A stretch of 64,000 nt of DNA from NCBI GenBank assembly GCA_903927905.1, contig CAIYOY010000215.1:1-64000 (forward strand), read 5' to 3'. The notes under the pieces were generated by a model that saw only the letters and a list, made by a program, of their open reading frames with translations, did no database searches and was not told where the DNA came from. Origin of the DNA: an uncultured Verrucomicrobiales bacterium (GTDB taxonomy: Bacteria; Verrucomicrobiota; Verrucomicrobiia; Limisphaerales; Palsa-1400). This document shows, one piece after another, positions 44,933 through 54,136 of this stretch (position 1 is its first letter; each line of letters starts with the position of its first letter). Both the position numbers and the translations under genes were made by a program.

Positions 44933-47900
44933 TTGTTTATGAAAATCAAATTTCATCGTTTATTTATCCTGCTGGCTTTGCTTGGTGGCAATCATCCAGT
45001 GGTCGCGCAAAACTGGACGCACACCAGTGCGCCATATAACGACTGGGTATCCATTGCTTCGTCAGCAGATGGAACCAAACTTGTGGCTGCATGTATTAAT
45101 GCTGATAGTGCAGCAACCGTTTCACCTGGTGGAATTTACACCTCGACCAATTCGGGAACGACTTGGACTCTGTCCGGCATATTCAGCAATTGTGATTTTT
45201 CCATCGCCGTTGCCTCTTCAGCAGATGGGAAAAAATTGGTGCTAAACACCTTTGGTGGGGCTTATACCTCGACCAATTCGGGGGCGACATGGAACCAGAC
45301 CAGTGCTCCTACTTTCACAAATTCAGGATGGTATACTTTGCCTTCTGTCGCCAGCTCGGCCGATGGGAATCAACTGGTGATAGCGGGGTTTTTTAGTAGG
45401 GGAATTTGGATTTCAAAAAATTCTGGTGCGACTTGGGCACAAACTACTGCCCCTTGTGATGGATGGTCCAGCATCAGCTCTTCGTCAGACGGAACAAAAC
45501 TTTGCGCGGTAAGTGCTTCGCTATTTGACAACTGCTTATCGGTTTCTGCGGGTGGTGAGGTTTATATCTCGACTAATTCAGGCGCCACATGGACGAAATC
45601 CAGTGCGCCAAGTGGTTCAACAGTTCAATATAATTCTGTCGCTTCGTCGGCAGATGGCAGCAAGCTGGTTGTTGGAACGATCGGCGAAAATGGTGGCCCC
45701 GGTTTTATTTATACCTCGACTGACTTTGGTTTGGATTGGATGCAGACCAGCTCGCCCAACACGTATTGGGAGTCCGTTGCCTCTTCCGCCGACGGCACAA
45801 AATTATTGGCGTCGGGTGAGGGTGGGACTTATGTTTCGACTAACTCCGGAGTGTTATGGACACAAACAAGCATGTCAAGCATGTGGGTGTTTGGAAATTC
45901 AGTTTGCTCATCTGCGGATGGAACCAAATTGTTTGCGGTGATCAAAGGCGACTCCATTTATACCGCACAAACTCCGTGGACCAATATAGTCATCAGCCCA
46001 GCCAACCCCGTCATTATCACCGGCGCGAATGAAGCTTTTACCGCGACCGGCTATTTCTCCGACGGCTCGTCGAGCAGTCTCGCCCCGACCAATGGACTGG
46101 TTTGGAGCAGCAGGTATCCCAGCATAGCCACCATCAACACCAACGGCGTCGCCACCGGCTTGACCAGCGGCACCACGACCATCACCGCCATGTCCGGCAG
46201 CGTCAGCAACAGCACGATTTTAACCGTGGTGGCTCCGCCGTCCATTTCCCATACTTCATTTTCGCTTTCCACCAATTATAATGTTGGAAATAATCCGGTT
46301 TCGGTCATGGTCTTCACCAACGTGAATGGCAAGTTGGACATGGCCTACGCGGACTTTTATGGTAATCCAGGTCTTACGATCATGACCAACGATGGCAGCG
46401 GAAACTTTTCCATCAAAAGCTCCATCACTCTCGCTACCGGTTCCCAGCCCAATTGGCTGACGGCGGCGGATATGAACGGGGATGGCAAGATGGATCTGGT
46501 CTGCCTGAATTATGGGGTCAACGGCTTACTGACGGTGTTGACCAACGATGGCACCGGCGGTTTTGTGATCGCTTCCACCATCATACCCGCGCTAAGAAAC
46601 GGATTGAATTCGGTCACGGCAGCGGATGTGAACGGGGATGGCAAAATTGATTTGATCGCCACTGCTTCCTCGACCAGCGGCCATCTTCTGGTGCTGACCA
46701 ATGATGGACACGGCGGATTTGTCCTGGCCTGTTCACCCGGCGTGGGCAGTGGCCCCAATTCGCCCGTGGTTTTCACCAATATGAATGGCCAGATTAACAT
46801 CGCCTGCGGCAGCACTGTAAACTCCACCCTCACGTTGCTGACCAATCAGGGCAATGGCGTCTTCGTGGTTTCCTCCTATCCCACGGGCGGTAATAACCCA
46901 AGCAGTCTGGTGGCGGCGGACGTGAATGGCGATGGCAAGATGGATTTGGTCTGCGCCGACACGGGCGACGGCACTCTTACCGTGCTGACCAATGATGGCA
47001 GCGGCGGATTTGTCATTGCGACCAATCTGGCTTCAGGAACACATGTGCAAAATAATGGCACCTATGTCACGGCAACGGATGTCAATGGCGATGGGAAAGC
47101 GGACCTGGTCAGTGTAAATAATATTGATGGCACCCTAACGGTTTATACCAACAACGGCAGCGGCGGGTTCGCGCTGGTAACCAACATTTACTCAGGCAAC
47201 CAGCCCAGGTGCGTGGCGACAGGGGATGTGAACGGGGATGGCAAAGTGGATTTAATCAGCGCCAATTTCAATAATTCCACCATTTCCGTGCTGCTGAACA
47301 CATCCGTTTTCCCGTCTGCGACGTTGGTGACCAACATCATCGTCAGTCCGGCCGGAGCCACCATCGCCGTCAGCTCCAACATGTCCTTCACCGCGACGGG
47401 CTATTTCAACGATGGCTCCAGTCACACGCTGACCACAAATTTGACGTGGGCCAGCAGCAGCGTCAATGTGGCAGCCATCAACACTAACGGCCTCGCCACC
47501 GGTTTGGCCCAAGGCGTGACCACAATCACCGCCACGTCAGGCAGCGTCAGCAACAGCACGACATTGACCGTCGTGGCACCACCGTCCATTTCCGTGCAAC
47601 CGACAAACGACATTGTTTACCCCAACGGCCAAGCGAACTTGAGCGTCGCGGCAACCGGCGGCGGATTGAGTTATCAATGGCGGTTTAATGGAACCAACAT
47701 CAACGGCGCAACTGGGGCAATTTATACCATTACCAATATCTCCTCCGCCAACATTGGTGTTTACACTGTTGTCATAAGCAATCTTGCGGGCAGCATCGTC
47801 AGCCAGGCCGCCATGGTGGGCACCACGTCCATCCAGATGTATGCTGGCATTGCGGTCAACGGGCCGCTGGGTTCTAACTTTGTCATTCAGTCAACCGCAA

Positions 47901-48019
47901 ATCTTTTTAATGGCTGGACGACCCGAACCAACCTGGCCCTGCCGTCGCAACCTTACATCTACATTGATTACAATTCGCCAACCAACCCGCAACAGTTTTA
48001 CCGCGCCCTGCCACAGTAA
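44933..48019 (+). CDS. Large secreted protein: BNR/sialidase-like repeats, Big_2-like, FG-GAP/VCBS repeats, Ig-like domain
   Basis: Repeated SSADGTKL...YTSTNSGATW; ISPANPVIITGANEAFTATGYFSDGS; repeated DVNGDGKxDLV; C-terminal Ig-like SVQPTNDIVYPNGQANLSV. Confidence 0.85.
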   Translation: MFMKIKFHRLFILLALLGGNHPVVAQNWTHTSAPYNDWVSIASSADGTKLVAACINADSAATVSPGGIYTSTNSGTTWTLSGIFSNCDFSIAVASSADGKKLVLNTFGGAYTSTNSGATWNQTSAPTFTNSGWYTLPSVASSADGNQLVIAGFFSRGIWISKNSGATWAQTTAPCDGWSSISSSSDGTKLCAVSASLFDNCLSVSAGGEVYISTNSGATWTKSSAPSGSTVQYNSVASSADGSKLVVGTIGENGGPGFIYTSTDFGLDWMQTSSPNTYWESVASSADGTKLLASGEGGTYVSTNSGVLWTQTSMSSMWVFGNSVCSSADGTKLFAVIKGDSIYTAQTPWTNIVISPANPVIITGANEAFTATGYFSDGSSSSLAPTNGLVWSSRYPSIATINTNGVATGLTSGTTTITAMSGSVSNSTILTVVAPPSISHTSFSLSTNYNVGNNPVSVMVFTNVNGKLDMAYADFYGNPGLTIMTNDGSGNFSIKSSITLATGSQPNWLTAADMNGDGKMDLVCLNYGVNGLLTVLTNDGTGGFVIASTIIPALRNGLNSVTAADVNGDGKIDLIATASSTSGHLLVLTNDGHGGFVLACSPGVGSGPNSPVVFTNMNGQINIACGSTVNSTLTLLTNQGNGVFVVSSYPTGGNNPSSLVAADVNGDGKMDLVCADTGDGTLTVLTNDGSGGFVIATNLASGTHVQNNGTYVTATDVNGDGKADLVSVNNIDGTLTVYTNNGSGGFALVTNIYSGNQPRCVATGDVNGDGKVDLISANFNNSTISVLLNTSVFPSATLVTNIIVSPAGATIAVSSNMSFTATGYFNDGSSHTLTTNLTWASSSVNVAAINTNGLATGLAQGVTTITATSGSVSNSTTLTVVAPPSISVQPTNDIVYPNGQANLSVAATGGGLSYQWRFNGTNINGATGAIYTITNISSANIGVYTVVISNLAGSIVSQAAMVGTTSIQMYAGIAVNGPLGSNFVIQSTANLFNGWTTRTNLALPSQPYIYIDYNSPTNPQQFYRALPQ

Positions 48020-48133
48020 ATGAGAGCAGGAAAAATGCTTTTCATTCAGGCCCGCTCGCCAAGATGTAAACCCCGCGTCAAGGCGATCTTTGCCCCATTA
48101 AGCCCGTTCAGCTTTAAACATTGCTTGAACTGC

Positions 48134-48787
48134 TCAAGGAGCCAACCGATCAATTTTCCACGAATCATCCGCCTGGCGGGTGTAGAGAAAACGATCATGC
48201 AGCCGGCTGGCCCCTCCCTGCCAGAATTCGAATTCACGCGGCACCACGCGAAAACCACCCCAGAATGATGGCAACGGGATCTGGCCATCGGAAAATTTAT
48301 GCTTCATTTCCTCGATTTGCATTTGCAGGACTTTGCGCGACTCAATGACCCGGCTTTGCGGCGAAGCACAGGCGCTCCACCGGCTTTCCAGCGGCCGGGT
48401 CATAAAATATTTCAGCGTCTCCGCTTTGGAGATTCGTTCCGCGCTGCCGGTGATGATCGCTTGCCGCTCCAGCGCCAGCCAAGGAAAGAGCAGCGCGACA
48501 TTCGGATTTTCGGCGATCTGCCGGGCTTTTTTGCTTTCGTAGTTGGTGAAAAACACGAAGCCGCGCTCATCAAATTGTTTCAAGAGCACGGTCCGAATGG
48601 ACGCCCGCCCATCCGCCGACGCCGTGGCCAGGCTCAGTGCGTTTGGCTCGTGCAATTGCGCCTGGCACGCCTGGTCGAACCAAATGGTGAATTGGTCGAA
48701 CGGATTATCTTTGATATGCTCGCGATCCAGCGCAACGCGGGTGTATTCGCGCCGCATGTCGGCAAGGTTCGTTCCTGTCATCGCCAT
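48134..48787 (-). CDS. pdxH: Pyridoxamine 5'-phosphate oxidase
   Basis: NPFDQFTIWFDQACQ, RTVLLKQFDERGFVFFTNYESKKARQI, SFWGGFRVVPREFEFWQGGASRLHDRFLYTR. Confidence 0.93.
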   Translation of the reverse strand: MAMTGTNLADMRREYTRVALDREHIKDNPFDQFTIWFDQACQAQLHEPNALSLATASADGRASIRTVLLKQFDERGFVFFTNYESKKARQIAENPNVALLFPWLALERQAIITGSAERISKAETLKYFMTRPLESRWSACASPQSRVIESRKVLQMQIEEMKHKFSDGQIPLPSFWGGFRVVPREFEFWQGGASRLHDRFLYTRQADDSWKIDRLAP

Positions 48788-48869
48788 AAAGATACACGCG
48801 GAATTCGCGCCTTGTTTTGATGCAAGTCAACTTATTGCCCGCCGCCGCGCAGTCTGTTTAGGCAGATTG

Positions 48870-49781
48870 ATGAAAACACATATCAAATATCTGTTCCTCC
48901 CTCTCCTTGCCGTCGGCCTGGCGCAAGCGGAAATCCAACCGGGTCAGGGCCATCACTTTGTCTGCGCCGACTATACCCTGGGTAAAATCTTCATTGTTTC
49001 GCCCGGGGGCAAGGTGGAATGGGATTACCCTGCCCCGCATTGTGATGAACTGTGGGCGTTGCCCAACGGCAACCTCCTTTTCACCACCGGCCACGGCGTC
49101 AAGGAAGTGACGCGCGACAAAAAGGTCGTTTTCACCTACGAATCCAAAAGCGAGATTTACGCCTGCCAGCGATTGGCCAACGGCAACACGTTCATCGGCG
49201 AATGCAATGCCGGGCGTTTGCTCGAAGTCACTCCGGCGGGCAAAGTGGTCAAAGAAATCCGGCTCCTGCCTGATGGCGTCACCGGTCCGCACCTCTACAT
49301 GCGCAACGCGCGCCGCCTGGACAATGGCAACTATCTGGTCGCCCATTATGGCGATCAGGTGGTCAAAGAATACGATCCACAGGGCAAAGTCGTTCGCAGC
49401 ATCCCCGCGATGGGCGGGCCGCATAGCGTGGTTCGCTTGAAAAATGGCAATACCATCGTCGCCTGTGGCGATCTCAAAGGTGGATCGAGGGTCTTCGAAA
49501 TTGATCAACACGACACCGTGGTTTGGGAAGTGAAGGACGGCGACTTGCCCTGCATCAGCTTCAAAGTGATGGCTGGTTTCCAACGTTTGCCCAACGGCAA
49601 CACCGTCATCACCGACTGGCTTGGCCACAACCATTTCGGTGAAGCGCCGCATTTGATCGAAGTGACGCCGAATAAAAAAGTGGTCTGGACTTTTGCCGAC
49701 CACAAAACGATGAAAACAATCGCCTCCGTTCAGCTTCTCGACGTGCCCGGTGATGCCACCAAAGGTGAAGTGGCCCATTGA
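48870..49781 (+). CDS. Secreted beta-propeller (PQQ/NHL-like) protein
   Basis: Signal peptide MKTHIKYLFLPLLAVGLAQA; repeated LPNGNxL...VTPxGKVVxE units. The longer ORF from 48543 overlaps pdxH antisense. Confidence 0.75.
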   Translation: MKTHIKYLFLPLLAVGLAQAEIQPGQGHHFVCADYTLGKIFIVSPGGKVEWDYPAPHCDELWALPNGNLLFTTGHGVKEVTRDKKVVFTYESKSEIYACQRLANGNTFIGECNAGRLLEVTPAGKVVKEIRLLPDGVTGPHLYMRNARRLDNGNYLVAHYGDQVVKEYDPQGKVVRSIPAMGGPHSVVRLKNGNTIVACGDLKGGSRVFEIDQHDTVVWEVKDGDLPCISFKVMAGFQRLPNGNTVITDWLGHNHFGEAPHLIEVTPNKKVVWTFADHKTMKTIASVQLLDVPGDATKGEVAH

Positions 49782-49821
49782 GTCATAAAGGAGCGCGGGA
49801 TGAATGCCGCGTCCTGGGACA

Positions 49822-52737
49822 CTACCGGCGATGGGTCAAAGCCTTGCCGACCAAACCATCCGATTCTAAAAACTCGATCAAATCCAAAATTTCATCCTTG
49901 CTCAAAATATTCAGCAACCCTTCCGGCATCAGCGACACTTTGGAAACCATGCGGGACTGAATCTCACTTTTGTTCACCTCGACGGATTTGCCGTTCAACG
50001 GATCAACCATGACCACAATTTTCCGGTCATCTTCCTCGACGATGAATCCGCTGGTTTGCTCGCCGTCCCTGGTAAAAATATTATAGCGCTGATAACGGTC
50101 GGAAATGATTTTCGACGGCGATAGGATATTGTCAATCAAATCACGCCGGCTGAAACGGCCCGAAACCCCGGTCAAATCCGGCCCCACCACACCGCCCACG
50201 CCGCCGATCCGGTGACAAAGAATGCACTGCGCTGCGGCAAAAATTTCCCGTCCTTTGGCTGGCGAACGTCCCTTCCCGGCGGCAGCCAGCCCGGACGACA
50301 AATCGCCCAATGTCCATTCGCGGACGAATTTTCGCGGCGACAGCGCCGCCGTTTGGGACGGACGGATCGCGTCAATGATGGCCGCGAGAGCGGTGTGATC
50401 GTCGGCGGACAACCTGCCCGCCGCCTCTTTGCGGATATTGACCAGATACTTGTCAAAGCTGTTGCCGCCTTTGTATTCGGCCAGCGCCTTGTTGAACCAC
50501 ATAAAATAAGTTTTGCGCTCGGCCATGGTCCAGCCATTGGTCACATTGCGCAGGGTGAAGGCGTAAAACATTTGCTCCTCCTGTGTCGGCGCGCTGCCAA
50601 GCAAGGTAATGGTTTTCGTCAGCACATCGGGCGAATCCAGATAAACGAGCAACTGGCACAATTCCCGGCTGATATTGAGGGATTTGTGCGGGAAACCAGG
50701 CGAGAGGACATCAGCTATCCGCTTGACTGTCGCGGCCTCCGGCTTCCCCATGCGGGTGAAACAAACTTCAAAATCTCGCAGCAGTTCCAAGGTTTGCGCC
50801 TCGTTTTCCGAAGCGACCAGAAGATTTTGCAGGCGCGACAGAATTTCGGGCTGCAACTTTTTATCACCGCAGCGTGAAAGTGCCAGCAAGGCCGTCAGCG
50901 CCGCTTCAGTGTTTGTTTCCGCCAGCGCGCGTTTTTGCCAACCGGAAACGCTTTGGGATTCGATGGCCACACGAGCCGCGTAGCGCAGCCAGCGATCCGG
51001 ATTGGCCAAGTACGGCCAGGCCTGGTCCACGGCGGCGGAATTTTTCTGGCCGTGAAAGGATTCGAGTTTGTGGCGAATTTTTCGCTGCTCGGACGCCTGT
51101 TGCGCCAGGCGTGTTTCCTCCGGCGAAATCATTTTGGGTTTATCCGGCTCACCCACATAGCTCACACGATAAAGTCCTGACTGCGTTTTCCATCCGCCGA
51201 TGATGAAATACATCGCGCCATCCGGACCGAATTCCAAATGGGTGACATTAAGCGGCTTCCCGCTGATAAACGTTTCAAATGTTCCGCCGTAACTCGCGCC
51301 TTCCGGTTGCAAATGAACGGCAAAGATTTTTCCGTAGGCCCAGTCGGCGGCAAAAAGGGCGTCCTTGTATTTTTTGGGGAAGTTGCTTTTCGTCCCGAAC
51401 CGCACTCCCGTCGGCGAACTGAGCCCGACATCCAGATTACTGGGCAAACTGTCATGATCATAAACCGGCCATTTGCCCGAACCGGAGCGCCAGCCGTACT
51501 CGCCGCCGCTGACAATGTGATTGATTCGCGTTGGCCGGTACCACGGAGCGCCAACGTCCCATTCCATGTCGCTGTCGAAGGTGAACATTTCACCGTCGGG
51601 ATTGAAATCAAAGTCGTAGGTGTTGCGAAAACCGCCGCATATCAAATCCCACTTCTTTCCATCGCGATCAGTCTGCAGCACATATCCGCCCGGTGCCAGA
51701 ATGCCCTTGGCATGGCCGTTTGGGTCCCAGAGCCGTGGCAGGAGCAAGTCCTCCTGATAATTTCGATGAGGCGAATTCAGGTCAATTCCGGGCGGCACTT
51801 TGGTGTGGTTGCCATTCATCACATAAAGTTTTTTATCCGGACCGAAGGCCACCGCGTGATAGCCATGCTCGTTTTCGCCATCGAAATTTTTCAACAACGT
51901 GATTTCGTTCGGCTCAAATTGGTCATTGTGATTTTTATCGGTCAGGCGGTAAAGCCCTACACCCTTGGGACCGTGTCCGTTCACATAGAGACTGCCAAAC
52001 CCATAGCAAAGTCCCATCGCCCCGCGCATCGGCGCGGCAATGGCTTCTGTCTTCACCACTTCGCCGCCTTTCGAAACCGTAATGCGCAACAACGGAAACT
52101 CCATTTTTTCCGGCGAGATGATGAACCGCCCTTGGTCATCCATCGTCATGCAAATCCACGAGCCTTCATGCCGGCCGGCGGATTTCAGCAACTCCGCCTT
52201 AAAACCCGGCGGCAAGATCAGCGATTCCGCCAGTGTGGCAGTCGGTTTTCCCAGCGCTTCACCCCAAGGTTCCATGCCGAGCTGGCCGAGGCTGGCCGAC
52301 GGACGCCATTTTTCCACCGCGATCGCTTCGTTGGTCGAACACAGCCACGTTTTATCCGTCAGCACGAAAACCGGCGAGCCATTGGGCGTGCGCATTTCGA
52401 GCTTGAGCACCACGCCGGCGGCAGACTTCAGATTTTTCGCGCGAATGGTAAAAACATTTTCACCCATATGTATCCTGTCCCCCACCTCCATCATCACAGG
52501 TTCCTGCCAGTTGGTTATCACGGCGACTGATTTGCCGTTCAGGAACACTGACATTTCATCGTCCGCCGTGCAACGCAATTCGGCTTTCGCCGGTTTGAAC
52601 CCGCAGGAGAACGTCTTGCGGAAAAAGCACGTTTGATTTTCCGTTGCATGGCCGTCGTGCCAGATCCACTCGGGAACCTGGGCCGTCGCGGCAAAAGACT
52701 CTGTTAGAAACATGATTAGCAGCCAGCGCATTCGCAT
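49822..52737 (-). CDS. PVC-type heme-binding CxxCH protein (membrane-bound dehydrogenase-like)
   Basis: 971 aa; C-terminal FAAAQCILCHRIGGVGGVVGPDLTGVSGRFSRRDLIDNILSPSKIISDRYQ; N-terminal secreted domain. Confidence 0.88.
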   Translation of the reverse strand: MRMRWLLIMFLTESFAATAQVPEWIWHDGHATENQTCFFRKTFSCGFKPAKAELRCTADDEMSVFLNGKSVAVITNWQEPVMMEVGDRIHMGENVFTIRAKNLKSAAGVVLKLEMRTPNGSPVFVLTDKTWLCSTNEAIAVEKWRPSASLGQLGMEPWGEALGKPTATLAESLILPPGFKAELLKSAGRHEGSWICMTMDDQGRFIISPEKMEFPLLRITVSKGGEVVKTEAIAAPMRGAMGLCYGFGSLYVNGHGPKGVGLYRLTDKNHNDQFEPNEITLLKNFDGENEHGYHAVAFGPDKKLYVMNGNHTKVPPGIDLNSPHRNYQEDLLLPRLWDPNGHAKGILAPGGYVLQTDRDGKKWDLICGGFRNTYDFDFNPDGEMFTFDSDMEWDVGAPWYRPTRINHIVSGGEYGWRSGSGKWPVYDHDSLPSNLDVGLSSPTGVRFGTKSNFPKKYKDALFAADWAYGKIFAVHLQPEGASYGGTFETFISGKPLNVTHLEFGPDGAMYFIIGGWKTQSGLYRVSYVGEPDKPKMISPEETRLAQQASEQRKIRHKLESFHGQKNSAAVDQAWPYLANPDRWLRYAARVAIESQSVSGWQKRALAETNTEAALTALLALSRCGDKKLQPEILSRLQNLLVASENEAQTLELLRDFEVCFTRMGKPEAATVKRIADVLSPGFPHKSLNISRELCQLLVYLDSPDVLTKTITLLGSAPTQEEQMFYAFTLRNVTNGWTMAERKTYFMWFNKALAEYKGGNSFDKYLVNIRKEAAGRLSADDHTALAAIIDAIRPSQTAALSPRKFVREWTLGDLSSGLAAAGKGRSPAKGREIFAAAQCILCHRIGGVGGVVGPDLTGVSGRFSRRDLIDNILSPSKIISDRYQRYNIFTRDGEQTSGFIVEEDDRKIVVMVDPLNGKSVEVNKSEIQSRMVSKVSLMPEGLLNILSKDEILDLIEFLESDGLVGKALTHRR

Positions 52738-52805
52738 ATGGACATTCTGACGCAGCGAAGTCCCCGGCTCACTTGATTCAGGTCAAATATTCAGGTGATC
52801 CATCA

Positions 52806-53183
52806 TTAACCTTCCGTCTTGATTGAACGTGTCCACAGTCCGCATAAAAGCAACAGAATACCCGGCGCGGACAGCAGCACAAAAGCAAACCCCCTCGGAA
52901 ATCCCGATGACATGAAGTAATGCGCCAAATAAAAGCCAGCCAGACTCACAACCGTGATGCCTCCGCCCAAACCCTCCCAGCGCCAAGCCAGAGCCATCCC
53001 CAGACCAACTCCCAATGGGAAGAAAGCGAATAAAACCAAATCGCGCGTGGAAAAATGCAAAAAATTTAATCCTTCTCCGAAGGCAAATAAAAGGACAACA
53101 CCCAGCGAAAGGAGGCTCAACACCCTGGCCGACCAACGCAGAACGCCAAGTAAAAGCAACCGGTTTTTCATCGGGCCATTCAT
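52806..53183 (-). CDS. Hypothetical membrane protein
   Basis: 125 aa, strongly hydrophobic. Confidence 0.5.
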   Translation of the reverse strand: MNGPMKNRLLLLGVLRWSARVLSLLSLGVVLLFAFGEGLNFLHFSTRDLVLFAFFPLGVGLGMALAWRWEGLGGGITVVSLAGFYLAHYFMSSGFPRGFAFVLLSAPGILLLLCGLWTRSIKTEG

Positions 53184-53427
53184 TTTTATCTTCTTCCTTT
53201 CCGCTGTATCAATCGTGCGTCACTGGTGATCATGTTCATGGTTCAGCCGTTTCCATGAGTTTCCGCCAGCCATCGCCAACCGGCTTACCCTCTTTTGCCC
53301 AAGCCTTGACTTTACTTGGCGTGATTTATTTTTGAGCGGGCCGCTGAAAGGTTCTAACTATTTTTTGGCGCGTGTCCTGCGCTTATTTATCTTCGCGCAC
53401 CAAATAATTTTGCCCGGGGAACAACGA

Positions 53428-53949
53428 TCAGGGACTGGCTGACGCGGTTGCCGACGCTGGGCGGTCGCCTATCCGGACCAGCGCGTAAATGATTCCCGCC
53501 GGGATCCCGGCAATCAAAGCCAGCAGAATGAAAATCCCTGAGCCTTGGCCGCGTTTGCGGATGTCGCCATAAATCCAAATGGCCATGGTGATGTTAAAGA
53601 CAATCGCTCCGAGGAAGCAGATTCTAATCAACCCGGCAAGATGACGGTGGAACTTTTCGACTTCGGGCTGGCGGAGGCCGACCTGAGGTGGAGCCGGAGG
53701 CAAGCCGGCGGGGTCAGGCAACGGTCCCGGTGGCCGGCGATCAAACCGGCTTTGGGGATCATTGTCCGGCAGCCGTTGGCGGGCGAATTGTTCGGGATGC
53801 CGCAGATCAGGGCGCCGGTCCGGGCCTTGCATTCGATCCGGCTGTTGGTCCGGGCCGGAGGGATCGCGTTCCGCCGCCAGGGCAACGTTCAGGTTGGCGG
53901 CCAACAAAAAGCCAGCCAGCAAAACAATCAGGGTTGGGATTTTTTTCAT
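53428..53949 (-). CDS. Hypothetical secreted/membrane protein, Pro/Arg/Asp-rich N-terminal part, two TM helices
   Basis: 173 aa; signal peptide, PDRRPDLRHPEQ-type low-complexity region, then hydrophobic helices. Confidence 0.55.
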   Translation of the reverse strand: MKKIPTLIVLLAGFLLAANLNVALAAERDPSGPDQQPDRMQGPDRRPDLRHPEQFARQRLPDNDPQSRFDRRPPGPLPDPAGLPPAPPQVGLRQPEVEKFHRHLAGLIRICFLGAIVFNITMAIWIYGDIRKRGQGSGIFILLALIAGIPAGIIYALVRIGDRPASATASASP

Positions 53950-54036
53950 AGGTTATCTGTTAGACGGCTCTCCTGGAGGGAAAGTTACGGTTCCTTTTCC
54001 CTTTCACTCCACTCTCACACTCACTTCGTCATTCAC

Positions 54037-54114
54037 GGATGCAGCGAAAACGACCCCACATTCGTCGTCCCGATCAAATACCCCGCCCCATTGGTATTCA
54101 CTTGACCCACGATC
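54037..54114. repeat. 78-bp partial duplication of the internal gene segment at 54865-54942
   Basis: By eye, 74 of 78 positions match; encodes ...NTNGAGYLIGTTNVGSFSLHP followed by a stop on the minus strand. Confidence 0.85.
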
Positions 54115-54136
54115 TGCTCCACTCCGTCTGTTTAGC

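Noticed and set aside
51238-52530. 430-aa plus-strand ORF
   Set aside because: Antisense to the PVC-type CxxCH gene; no domain features.
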